Below are positions 23,893 to 36,300 of a stretch of DNA of 64,000 nucleotides, one piece after another. Where the stretch lies: NCBI RefSeq assembly GCF_000471905.2, contig NW_006500010.1, forward strand, positions 1,070,799 to 1,134,798. Direction: 5' to 3'. Source of the DNA: Amborella trichopoda (Eukaryota > Streptophyta > Magnoliopsida > Amborellales > Amborellaceae). Numbering within the stretch: position 1 is the stretch's first letter; each line of letters starts with the position of its first letter. The position numbers were made by a program, and so were the translations under genes. A model generated the notes under the pieces. That model had not been told where the DNA came from, did not search any database, and saw only the letters and a program-made list of their open reading frames with translations.

Positions 23893-26743
23893 GGGGTGGA
23901 GGGGGAGCAGGGGGGATGATGAACAAACAGCCTAAGGTTAGAAACGTTATGAAAAGATTATACTGCACTTGTATACTTCATGCTCTTTTCCAAGTCGTAA
24001 AGTGCCAAAACAACATTGCATGCTTTCATGTGTGTGTGTGTGGAGAGAGACAGTGGGGGGAGAGAGAGATTCTACTTCTATTATTAACTGTAAGATTATT
24101 TTTCTAGATCCATCCCAAGGCAAATTCAGGCCTCAGGGGCGAGCCATCTGCAACTTCATTTTCAGAATAGGCTGCCGCAATCACTCTTCACTGGTAGCCC
24201 GATAGAGGCAGAGGATGGTTGCCCTATTGAATTAGTCATCGTTGATTCCACTACAGGCGAGCTAGTTAACTCTGGTCCTTTATCTCAGATTAAGGTGGAG
24301 ATTTTTGCCCTTGATGGTGATTTTGTGACTGAAGACAATTGGTCACAACATGACTTCTCACGAAATGTAATACGTGAGAGGGAAGGGAAAAGGCCACTTC
24401 TTACTGGAGATCGTGTGATTCCGCTGAGAAAAGGCATCGGAACAGTTGGGCAGTTAGTGTTTACTGATAACTCCAGCTGGATTAGAAGTCGAAAATTCCG
24501 GTTGGGGGCTAGAGTAGGAAATAATAATTCTGGAGAAAGGATTAGGGAAGCAAAATCAGAAGCTTTTGTTGTGAAGGATCATCGTGGAGAATGTAAGTCA
24601 GTGATTTTTCTTCCTACCAACAAACTCCGATTTAGGTGAAAGGTTGGAGCAAATGTTTATTTAGCTTTCCTCATAGAGAGTCCAAACATGAAACATACCC
24701 ATGCTTTGCATATGTGAAAGTTACCCTTGTTAGCCGATGAAAACTCTCATGCTCTTTTTTTTATTTTTTTGGTGGTCACATTGACGGAATCTGAACTTGT
24801 TTATTTGCAGTGTACAAGAAGCACTACCCACCCATGCTGAAAGATGAAGTATGGCGCTTGGAAAAGATAGGTAAAGAAGGCTGCTTCCATACCAGGTTGG
24901 CTGCTGAAAAGATTCATACTGTGCAGGACTTTTTGGTCCTCTATTTTACTGATTCTGCAAGGCTACGAAGAGTAAGATATCACCACTCAAACATGGATTG
25001 GTATTTAAGCCGTAGGTTTTGCCTTTTTGGAGTCTGTTTCTTGTAATTTATCTAGACACTTTAATGAGACTTTATCACTTCTTTTTAATATAAAAAGAAG
25101 GGAATTATAATATAGTCTGATCAACTTGAAAACCCACAGTTCATTGGGGTCATTGCAACTCAACGGAGTGATGGCTACTGAGATGGTTTTACTTTCTCCA
25201 TAGCCGTCCATGTCATCAACTTTGATGATCCCAATACACCTTGAATTTTGATATGCCATTGGATTAGAGTATTCTTCCCCAAAAAGAGATTAAGAAAACA
25301 TGGATAGTTATTAGTGGCTAAGTTTGTTATGTATATGAATTTTGACTCTTAATAATAATCACTCCTTGACCATGTGGGTTGCGTAGGTCCTTGGCAATGG
25401 AATGTCCCCAAAGACATGGGAGGCAACTATTAGGCATGCAAAGACCTGTGCGCTGGATGATCAGCTTTTTGTCCATTTTGCTGGTGGACAAGAGTTCGGC
25501 CTTGTATTCAATTCCGTAAGGGAACTCGTCGGGCTGACATGTGATCAGCAGACTTATCTGCTCCTTACCAAAGAACAAATTGTATGTCCTCTATCTGAAA
25601 CATCGCAAAACTCATTATTATATTTCTCCATGCCTGGTAATGTAGTGAATGATATTATATTTTCCTCAACTTTTTGGCAAGTGGTTGAATTTTCCTTTTG
25701 TGCAATGTGGGTTTGGTTTAGTTAGACAATCAGAGTCAAATTTAGTTGGCAGGCAATGTTAGAAGAGAAGATCAGACACAATGTTAGTTGACATCCAATA
25801 GGTTAAAACATTTCAAAGATTCAAAAAGTTTACTTTAATTAACAAAAAAAAGCATTTACTTTCCAAGTTTTCATTCCATACTAGATTGCTTACTAAAAAG
25901 GAAATCTTGAAATTCCAAGAAGCATATAGCTTAAAATTGCTTATTAATATTTATAAATCATCAAGTATCCATAAATTCTAGTTATTTGCAGAGAACTCTG
26001 GAAAGATTCAAACAAATCGCATACAGCAACTGGCAGGATGCCATGGAAATTCCTGGGCTGTTAGTTGAAGGTACTCTTGGATCCATTCGAGGAACAACCC
26101 AAGACCCTCAACCTCAAGAAACCATCCTTCAAAATGCAGGGTTCATAATCCGTCAAGGTACAACCAAAACCCAAAACTCTGAGGCAATCAAAGAATCAAT
26201 AAACAATTGTCAAACAATAAAAATATGAAAGAATTAACAAACCATAACTTATGATTTCTGGGTTTTGATCTATTCTCTCAAATTTTTTCAGATGATCCCA
26301 TAACACAGCTAGAGCTGGTCCATTCTACTCATTTACCCGCCATGACTGCACCTCGTGACAGTTCCATTGGGAGGAACTCTTTTGGGATGTATGAACCTCA
26401 TCAAGTGAATGATGAGTGGCCCATGGTTGAAAGTGGGTATCCATTGGTTGGTATCTCGACCATGAATGTAGGACTAGATGATGATCCGACAGTCCAAATG
26501 CAAAGCAGGCTTCCAATCCCTCCAACTTGGAGCCCACCACAAGCTTATGACCTGTTTCGAGGCCATGAATCAGGTTTTGTACCCTTAGTCACTTCTCACC
26601 CTACAACCAGTTTCCATATGCCTAAGAGCTCTAAGGCCAATGTGAGTTGGAGGAAATTGAAGGCCGCCGTTAAGTGGGGCATCCCTGTTGTAAGGGAGCT
26701 CTCTGTTAGAAGAGCTGCTAGAATAGGCAGGTTTTCCTACTGA
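22372..26743 (+). CDS. CBP60: CBP60-family calmodulin-binding protein
   Basis: Eight exons: 22372-22460, 22761-22836, 23673-23728, 24108-24592, 24811-24971, 25387-25581, 25992-26157 and 26292-26743. They join in phase to 1680 bases (559 aa). CBP60 proteins are plant-specific nuclear DNA-binding regulators; SARD1 and CBP60g promote salicylic-acid defence genes and CBP60a restrains them. Landmarks: a basic start (QKRPREWKD), a helix [14 protein letters not shown] with [13 protein letters not shown] (30-60), and the conserved domain from about residue 75 ([63 protein letters not shown]). The C-terminus (527-559) holds [14 protein letters not shown] and a basic run, like the C-terminal calmodulin-binding helix of CBP60a-f; CBP60g instead binds near its N-terminus. 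Assignment to the a-f group is inferred. The ATG follows a GA-rich leader. Confidence 0.92.
22876..23020. repeat. Tandem repeat, three ~52-bp units, CBP60 intron 2
   Basis: Three consecutive units share TAATCTGCATA, TTCCTTTCT and TGCATGTTAATTTTT. A second short duplication (23428-23472 and 23474-23518) shares GTTTGATTTGATATAAATTC and TTGGCTCTTATCAT. Confidence 0.8.
23855..23890. repeat. (GA)n microsatellite, CBP60 intron 3
   Basis: An unbroken GA run of about 35 bases, preceded by a short GT run. A smaller copy of the same GTGTGTGTGGAGAGAGA arrangement lies at 24031-24070. Confidence 0.9.
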
Positions 26744-27259
26744 GAGTTGAAGCTTTTTTTCATTGATTCAAGTGAGAATTTGCAGAGCCTACCCTCTGGT
26801 TGCTATAAATGCTCAGGATTACATAGGTTTTCTTTGTTTTGTATATAGTTTCGGGAAGTTATCTGTCAAAGGTAAAGTTTAAGTTCAGGATGAATTCACA
26901 CAAAGGAAGTGCAATGGACCCAGGAGCTTTCAGGTAGTAAGCAGTTGAAGAAGGAAGTGCTTGCATGTATTTGAAGCCGGGGTGCCATTTTTTGTAGATA
27001 CTTGTAGGTCTTGGTGATCAAATTGTTTTCTTTTTTTCTTCAATGAACTGGTTTATATGCAATAAGTAATCTTGTATTCAGGTCTGTAATTTTGTAAAGG
27101 TATCTCCTCCAAAATGGAGCTCATTTGAATTAAGATGCTGTAATTGTGTTGAATGCATGAAAAGCATGACTTAGACGATGTTGATGGGTGGAGACCAGTG
27201 AATTTTTTTTATTGGAGCTGTTTCTGGAAGGTGAAATGGAATGATTCACAAAATTTCAA

Positions 27260-27298
<39 letters not shown>

Positions 27299-27905
27299 CA
27301 TTCGGACCATCAAGGTCCCCAGTTTTGCACTTCCAAACCTCCTCTCTCTCTCTCATGGTTGCTTTAAAGGTTCTTAGGGAAGTTTACTTTTTTCCCATTT
27401 TTTTCTTCATGGGGTATCTTTTGGAAGCAACCAAAGGAAATGCACAAATGCAGAGAGAGACAGAGAGAGAGAGAGGTGAAAAGGGATTGAGAGATCATCA
27501 ACAGTCTCCCTTTGGGAATGCCTAAAACGCCTTTGTATACTTGGAGGCAGAATGGCCAGAAGGCTTCAAAGTTTGGAGCAAAATCTCAAAGTTGGGTATG
27601 CGTTATTACTCAATTGTGAAGATGAGAATTAGTAGAACCCATCTTTAGGGTCATGGTAAATTAGTGGTAATTTCTGGGTAACAAATGCGTGCCATTTGAA
27701 CATTGGTATACGTGTAAACTCAATGCCCAGATTACGTTTCCCATAAGGAAACACTTAGCATCGATTCCATGCTCTCTCTCTCTCTAACTAAACACCTAGA
27801 TAGCAGTGGTTGCAAGCTGAAATGATTCTCTCTCTCTCTTCCTCTTCTAATTCTCCTTTAAGGGCTGGGTTTTGACGCTGAGAAATTCAGAGAACTGCAA
27901 TTTGA
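26744..27905. other. CBP60 3' flank and DUF1218 promoter region
   Basis: The first ~400 bases are probably the CBP60 3' UTR. The rest is the upstream region of the DUF1218 gene and contains a (CT)n run (27261-27297), shorter CT and GA runs (27340-27356, 27455-27475, 27772-27784, 27824-27840) and no further gene. Such pyrimidine runs are common in plant leaders. Confidence 0.6.
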
Positions 27906-29219
27906 ATGGCCACAGAGATGGCCATTACTCATGCTGATCTCGACTCTTCCATGAGACGCCCAAGCTTTGATCCAGGCCAAGTTGTTGGCATTGCCATCGT
28001 ATTGATCTCCATTCTTGGGGCTCTCTCTACCTTCTTCTTCTCTCTAGCAGCTGAATTGTCCAGATCAACGGTACCCACACATGTCATACATACATACATC
28101 TCACTTTTATTTGCACTACATTAATTTGGTGATAAAAAGCATAAGAACCTTGATTTTCTGCTTCTTTAACAAATTAGAACTCATGCATATAAGCATTGAT
28201 GCAATGCACACATGGTGGTTGTAATGTAATGATCATGGGGCATGCATGCATTCATTGATGAAAATCTGCTGAGAGCTCATTGATGCATGCATCATCCATA
28301 CATCCCATACATTTAGGTATACATGTGATCATAAATTTGAGAAGAGTACCGCAAATTAACAATCATTTTTGGAAATTCATGGTTTTCAGGGAAAGTGGAT
28401 GTTGGCTTCTAATCCAATAGATGGGGAGAAAGTACTGTGTGTTTATGGTGGTGATGGAAAGACTCCGAGCTTGTGTGCATTGGGTGCGTTTGTGGTATTA
28501 GGCATTGCCATGCTTGTGCAGCAGGCTTTCATCATATCGGCTGCGAGAAATTCTGCATCATCACCAGATGGTTCTCGGCCTCTAGTTGCTTGGATGTTTT
28601 CTTCCTCTCCCTCCGAGTCTTTGCACTATCTAGAGACACTGTTCTTTGGTTTTTCTTGGTAAGCAGTTCTCACAATTTATCTCCCTACTAACGTATGCCC
28701 ACATAGGAGAGAGAGAGACTCTGCTCTTCGATTTTTCTTGGGAAGCAGTTCTCAATTCCTTTCTCTATAATGTATGTCCACAAATGAGGGAGAGAGAAAG
28801 AGAGATGTTACTTGCCATAGGCAATTTGGTACTATAATACTTAAATTTATTACAAAATTTACCTCTTGTTTGTTCTAAACAGGGTGTGTTTCTCAGTGGC
28901 CGAGGTGCTTCTATTGATAGGGATAGTGGTGGAGTCCAACCACTCGCGCAACTGGAGATCACCAAAATCACATTGCCTCCTTTTCCCTAAAGGATTCTTC
29001 TTAGCTACCGGGATTCTCGGAATATTTGCATTATCATGTCCAATGCAGTCATATTTGATAGCTCTCTGGTCTAGAAGAAAACCTGTAAATAGGAACACTC
29101 AACAACAAAATTTGGAGGCTCATGCATCTCAAATGAGGCCGCCTAGTTATCCAATAGGTTCCACAAGTTTTTCAGCCAATTCACAATCCATCCAAGTTAT
29201 CTCTAAGCCTCCTCAGTGA
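27906..29219 (+). CDS. DUF1218 (modifying wall lignin/DESIGUAL-like) four-helix membrane protein
   Basis: Three exons: 27906-28070, 28390-28658 and 28883-29219, 771 bases joined (256 aa). Hydrophobic helices lie at about 26-49 (VVGIAIVLISILGALSTFFF), 85-106 (ALGAFVVLGIAMLVQQAFII), 137-161 (FFGFSWVCFSVAEVLLLIGI) and 182-206 (GFFLATGILGIFALSC). The pattern AAE-SRST after helix 1, the SxAEVLLLIG block and the C-x-x-x-PKGFF block before helix 4 are typical of DUF1218. Plant members act in the endoplasmic reticulum or secretory membranes and have been tied to lignin content (MWL) or leaf symmetry (DEAL); the biochemical role is unknown. The exon 2 end is fixed by phase: its last two bases plus the first of exon 3 make Trp145. 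An ~80-bp tandem duplication covers the exon 2 donor. The tail after 207 is polar and Ser/Gln-rich. Confidence 0.85.
28643..28810. repeat. Tandem duplication across the exon 2 splice donor of the DUF1218 gene
   Basis: Two ~82-bp units share TTTTTCTTGG, AAGCAGTTCTCA, TATGYCCACA and a GAGAGA tail. The first unit carries the working donor TTCTTG/GTAAGC at 28658/28659. The second carries TTCTTG/GGAAGC at 28740/28741 and so has lost its GT. Confidence 0.8.
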
Positions 29220-30006
29220 AATTGACTATCTTGGACTTGTGTACAAGAATCAATTCTAAATATATCTTGTAAATTCATGTAAAGTTTCACTAAATCAAAT
29301 ATTTTTTGGGAAAATCTAATGATTTAGAGCTCTAAGACAGGATTTTGGATCCTGGTTATATGTTTGCCTAAAAGGAGAGGCATTCGTCAGTGGGGCTGCA
29401 ACACACTGCAGGAACAGCCAACCCATCTAAAAGTCGAGCATCAACGTCCATTACATGCATACACACAATCATGTATATGTGTATTGTATATTTGTCACAT
29501 GTAACATGCATAAACATTTTTTACAAACTTCTTTTGTATGCAAAAGTGGGCGTTTAGAATATACCATACGTGTACTGTATTACATGGTACATACACATCA
29601 ATGCTGGATGAAATTTTAAAACTTTTATTATTCTCATATCATAAGAAAAACTCCAAAAATCACCAAAACAAAACGATGGAAGGGGAAAGGACAAAACACT
29701 CCAATTGTATTTCAAACATTTGCTGCATATGCACAAATATGTGCAGCCAACAATAAATTAAATTCTTTACAAATTTCACACTGGTAGCGCATGAATTCAC
29801 CCCAAAAAGAAAAACTCGATCGTTATTAACCACAGCGGAAACCAACCACCCAGCACCACGCATGCTCACAGACACAGCTCCTGATTCACTTAAGACCTTT
29901 ACAAATCCAAGAAGTTAACCGAGAGGGAAAAACTGCAAAGAAAATGAAAACCAAATATGGTGAGGAATTAGTTGAGAAGAGAAGGTTGAGAATTTACAGA
30001 ACAGGC
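29220..30006. other. Convergent intergenic region (DUF1218 and PP2C 3' flanks)
   Basis: The two genes end facing each other with about 790 bp between stop codons, which must hold both 3' UTRs and polyadenylation sites. The sequence is AT-rich with ACATGCATACACAC-type short repeats near 29455-29560. No further gene is seen. Confidence 0.6.
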
Positions 30007-33000
30007 TCATTCGGGAATTGATTTTTTTCCTTCCATGGCATCTTTCTTTATCATGCAATCGTTGCAAAGGAAGGGGGCATCTTTTTGAACAGCAATGCCA
30101 CCTTCACTTCGTGGTATATCACCTTTGCCACCTTCACTTCGTGGTATATCACCTTGGCACACCACACACACGAGCCGCCCTGATCTTGTGCTCATTGGCA
30201 TATTAGTGCCCAATCTGCAAATTCCATATGTTTTTTTCTCTTAATACTATGTTGAACATTTTTCAACTAGCTATTACAATGAATAGTAATTGTTATCTTT
30301 AAGATCCTGCAAAATACACAGAAGATCATGGTGAATTCTCCAATCCTGTAAGACTTGTATTCCCAAGACTTCACAACCTTCAATAAGCATAGGACACTCA
30401 GTTATCAGACCCTTGGAATAGGCAACAGGCGATTCACTTGATTTTTTCCCTTCAATTATTCTTTGTCGTGTCCTTTTTCCTTAGTAGTTGTTGTACTGAA
30501 TACCCATAATGGGATTAATATACAATGAGTCAAAATTAAAAATATACCACCTTATGGCAATCAATATATACGCTGCCAAGCTTCAAGTATTTTTTGACTT
30601 TTTCAAATTTATGCCATCAGTGATCAAAAAGTTGTCTGCCCGACCGCCTAGCCGCTTTTTGAAGAAAACACCTAGGCACTCTTAAAGCGGTCACTATTAG
30701 GCACCAGAACTAGGTGCCTCTGTAGGCGGTCAGGCGGATGATTAGGCGGTCAAAAAGGCGCCCGCTAGGCGACCTGCAGGAGTTTAGTGAAAAAACATTT
30801 CAGGAGGGGGGCAAGAAATGTCATTTTATCCCTAAAATGGGGCATAAGGGTTTGAGGGTCCATTCTTTCCCCCAAAAACAATTTTAGTAAACTTTAGAGT
30901 GAGAAACAACTTGAAAAAAACTATATTCAAAGATTTTTTGAGAGATCGAATTTTTTTTCTAAGTCCTTGAATGGTTACGATATTAAAGGATATTCAACCC
31001 ATCTTTTTTAGGCTTATAGGGGTTGTAAAATAGGAGATTTGGAATCCCAAACATTTCGGTTTGGCCCGAAATCAAGTCCACTTCAAGAAGGTTGGTATAT
31101 TCCAATAGTTTTCATTAGGCTTTGTATTTTTTCCCTTAATGTCTAATGATGTTATTTTTTGCTATTTGTATTTTTTCTTTGATACTTTGTGATATATCTT
31201 TCGATATGTTATTGTCTATTTGGACTATTATTTTATTAGTTAGTTTAATAATTTCTTAATTCTTAATTGCTTATTAAATAATTGTGTAATGTGTTTTCTC
31301 GATGTATAATTCATAAAGCATAATTACTTCATTAATTAGTTTAATATTTGCTTAATGCTTATTAAATAATTGATTTTGTAATATATCATTGCAATTTTGA
31401 TGTGTATGTTTTACGTAGATTTATTTTTTGGCTTAATAAGAAGCCAATATATTAAAGGGTCAAGTTTGACCTTGTTGTTTTTGTCTAATTTTCAGGCATG
31501 TGTTAAGTTTTAAGTTGATAATTGATAGATAAAGGTTGAAGGTGAAACAAGTTTGACCTTGTTGTACGACCTTTTGTAGTTTGTGGCCCTTGTTGGTCGG
31601 ATATGAGTTCATGACTTTTTGCTAATTACTTCTGAAACTTTTGTGACTTGTGAGTGACTTGTGATTTGCGAGATGCCGAGATTTAAATGATATCTCGAGT
31701 TCATTTTAACTTTTAATGTTGATTTTGAGTAATAATTATATTATTTACAGTCTAAAGCTGTAAATGCTTAAGTTTGATATGTGCTTCCAGCATCTTAACA
31801 ATATATTATATACAAAACTTATTTATTAAATAATAAAACAAACAATTTTATATACAATAAAATTGGGGGAGATGGGGATCCAAATTTAAAAAATAAAATA
31901 AAATAAAATAAATAAAAAAATCACCTGCCGTTTTTGGGTCTGGGCACCCGCCTTGGCGGCCCAGCCTCCCCCCCGCCCCCACCGCCTAGGCTGCCGCGTC
32001 CGACTTATTGAACATTGTATGCCATATTTTAGCCCTACATGTGTCTTTCCAACTCTCCAAAGTTCAATAAGCCTTTCATCATGATTATATAGTTCCAAAT
32101 CCAATACTCCGGTGCAATCTAACCATGTCGGTCAAGATCTAACATCTTATTGAGCCTACAAACTTTAAGTCTTTACTTCATGATACAAAACTAAGATGCT
32201 TGGAAACCGTATATTTATAGAGAAGGGGGAATAGGGAGGTATACTATTCAAACAACTAGTGGCATTGGACAAGCATCTTTGCCTGGACATCACATAGAGT
32301 TTTTTTTTTGAAGCTTAGGGTAGATATGATGATATAGTGTAGGGTATAAAGTGTCAGGGCGTACATATGACATCATATAGAGCGTTTTTTAAGACCTATC
32401 TTTAAACATATTTGACATCATATAGAGTGTTTGAGTATAGATATGATGACATAGTGACCAAGATTAAAAACGTGCACCTTTCAAACTAGCTCAATGACGG
32501 TGTCCATCTCTATTATGCTGAAAATCTGTGAAGGCATGTATTACCGGCTATATATTCAGTGATAACAGCAAATGATTCTCTACAGGGGTCTCTGCCCACA
32601 TTGAAGCGGGGCAAAGATGGAAGAGAAGGTATCATAGCGGAAAATAAGCATATGATTTAACTGCATCATCTTTGATACAAGGAATGCAAATCAAACTTCA
32701 GGATTTCACCATTGACGTTTTTTATGACACACGGTAAACCATCAAGATCGAAGTTTCCTTCAGCAGCACTCAAAACTTAAGCTTCCCTAGTAGGTTGGCC
32801 TCACTGTATATGTATTTGGTGTCCAATGATTCCATGACAAATTCCAATATCCAAGTAATGACTAATTAAACTAAATTCTCCACCCTTTTGTCCTGTGGAC
32901 TCCTCCAAAGACTTAGAATCCTAAGGATTTTCAGATAAACATCCATCTGACACTTACTTCAAGTTAAGGGCTCTGTGCCAGGAACCCATTCTTCAAGCAT

Positions 33001-33276
33001 CCACCACAGCTTCTATCTAAACAAAAGAACACCTTCCCCCATTTTCGGCCACAACCCTAAGAGTGCATGTTACCTCTACATATGCATTCATGCTATCTTT
33101 CCATACACACTGATTTTCCTTTTCCACCTCCCATCCCAAACTACAAAAGTGAAAATGAACTAATGATAGATCAGCGATACCAAAATTTCACATTACAAAA
33201 AATCAAAGGCCAATAAATCCTTGAGGGCATAATAGTATATCATACTGACAAATTTTTTATTTTTCGAGTATATATA

Positions 33277-33307
<31 letters not shown>

Positions 33308-36300
33308 GTTAAGAAAAGGAAGCATCTACAAAACGCCTATAGGTGAAGTTCTACCGTACTTCACCTACACCTCATCATCGTCTAAAATTCATCACATGGT
33401 CACAGTGTTCCAGTAGCGTTTAAATTTTTATAATTTTTGTACTAATCAAATTTATCTAAAATTTGGGCGTGTGTACATATGACCAAGTCCCACCAAAATA
33501 AAATATTTAAAAAATAATAGTCAAAAAATAAAATAAAAAAATTACCACTGAAACTTTATAGGGGTATTTTACATAATTTTTATCATTCAAATTATTTGTT
33601 TTATATTTTTTTCATGTGCATCTCACTAAGGCGCACACACATACAAAATTTCAGATCATTATGATTTGTAAAAAAAATATAAAAATTCAAACACTATCAG
33701 ACATCTCTGACCTTGTGATAAACTTTGAATGGTGATAAAGCCGTAGGTCAAGCACAGTAGAACTTCACCTATAGGCGTTTTGTAGTGTTTTCCTTAAGAA
33801 AATGTTCACAGATGTTCTTAATATAATTAAGACACGACTACTGATTGCAAAATGCAAAACACAAAGAAAAAAAAGTGCATACAAACTAACAACATTCCCA
33901 ATATAGGTAGATGATATTTTTTATATTAGAAGAAACTTGTGTGTAATTCATATAATCTGAAGACAATTACGGGGATTTCAATCAAGCTGGCGCAATAAAT
34001 TGTCATAGTTATTGATGGTATATATAATTCAGAATTAATAAAGGAGACAGATTGCTAAGATGCAATGTATCACTAGATAAGAGGTTGCAACAATATCATT
34101 CTATAAAAAGGTTTACCATTGAATTTGCTTTTGTTTATTATATGTGAATTACTTTATTTCATTTTATGGTGTGGTATATGGATATTGTAGTGATGGTTCA
34201 GAACACATGAATTCACAAACATGGGACCTTACAAAGTGGACAAGTATGAATAAAACATACAAGAAATTAAAAACAGTAAAATCTCTCCAACGTAAAAACT
34301 CTATAATGCATGTATAATTACAAAGGATGATAATTTTTATCTGAGAAATTTTTTTCTTTTTCTTCAGTCATACTTAAAAATCAATTTGACAAACAACAAC
34401 AAAAATGAAAGAGAAAGCTGCCACGCAGAACTTTAAATATGGTTTGTTCATCAGAATATCCAATTGCTAGAGACAAACCTTTCCACAAGAATTGCTGATC
34501 CTTCTTCAAATAGTTCCTCTACCACCCCATCAGAAGAAGGCTTGTTTGATAGTTCACTCACTGAACCATGAGACTTCTTTCGGAAAATACGAGACCATAA
34601 ATTCCTTGCCTTCCTTTGTGGCACCATAGGTGGATGGGAATGGTCAGGAATAATGTCAACAACTATGCAAGTTGTATCATCTTTTAACCCCCTCGACTTC
34701 AAAGCTTCCTAAATAATCACCAATACATGCCTCAAGATACAAGCTTACTAGTCATTCACAAATAGATTATTTAAGATGTCATATGACATGGAAGCAAAGA
34801 AAAATAATGAATGGAGCACTAAAGCAGATCCATGATGGAAGATACCATGTTTTTCATGAGCATGACCTCCTCATCAAACACATTAATCAATCACCCAAAA
34901 GAATTATACACACATACGTGCACGTACATGCATTGGCACATGCACGTGCATGTGCACAGGCGCACACATACACACGCACATAAAAAAAAGGCAAAAAAAG
35001 AAACCAAAGAACCAGACTCATATGGAATCACCTTAACAAGTTGCCTGGCAGCAAGCTCGGCAGGCAAACCACGACAAGACTTTGCAGCTGCCTCAGAAGA
35101 CAAAGCATCCCAGATTCCATCAGAAGCAATTATTAACCTCCCTCCGGCATTTGAGAGCTACATTGACGATTAGCAATTAGTCATGAAAAGAATTACAATT
35201 CGGAATTTAAATGGTGATAGCACATGGATAAAACAACGAAATATACATATTAAGAATGTCATAACCGGAAGGAGAGCAAAATAAAGAGATAACAGTCGTC
35301 GTTCCCAAGGAGAGGAAGAGGATGACCATAGAGTATCGTGACTGTGCACTCACTGTAAGAGTGGATTACCCTAAACCTTAGGTGGGGATGCAGTTTCTAC
35401 AAGGCCTAGTGGGAACAAGTAAAGCCTCAGTTCAAAACCTCACTGGAAAATGCAGTTCCAACATACAAACATCTGAGATGGCTCGGAAATCTATTTCCAC
35501 CTCTGATTGTAAAATTTGAGTATCCAAAAATGGTATAGATCTTGGGGATCGGTGGACACTAGAAATGGAATGTCTAGATAATGTGCTACAAGATACAATA
35601 TTTTTAGGTCTTGTCATCCTTATTTTCTCGCACATCCAAAATAGTCAAGGTCAGGATGATTAATTTGAGAGTTTTCTAACACCAGTGCTACAATTTCGGC
35701 GAGATGTGATCTCATGCAACGGTTGTATCATAGTATAATGCAACAATCTTCAAAAACCATGTTAAGACCATATGTTTGATCCAAATTTTAAAATAAGTTT
35801 CTTAGATCTAGGCCTTAGAAGGATTTTTTCTTTTCCAATTTCTTTAGATGGCTTTATTATCATTAGATGAATAGTGTTAAAGAAGAAAAAAATGATTTTG
35901 AGTATGTAAAGGCTAAGATCTTGAAATTCACCAAATGAATGGTGTAGATTCGTTGTTGGAGGGGACTCATTTTGACCATATCTAGGGTTCAAATNNNNNN
36001 NNNNNNNNNNNNNNNNNNNNNNNNNNNNNNNNNNNNNNNNNNNNNNNNNNNNNNNNNNNNNNNNNNNNNNNNNNNNNNNNNNNNNNNNNNNNNNNNNNNN
36101 NNNNNNNNNNNNNNNNNNNNNNNNNNNNNNNNNNNNNNNNNNNNNNNNNNNNNNNNNNNNNNNNNNNNNNNNNNNNNNNNNNNNNNNNNNNNNNNNNNNN
36201 NNNNNNNNNNNNNNNNNNNNNNNNNNNNNNNNNNNNNNNNNNNNNNNNNNNNNNNNNNNNNNNNNNNNNNNNNNNNNNNNNNNNNNNNNNNNNNNNNNNN

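Noticed and set aside
23829-24107. Open frame containing an Arg-Glu repeat in CBP60 intron 3
   Set aside because: It is a translation of the (GA)n microsatellite and lies between two well-supported exons.
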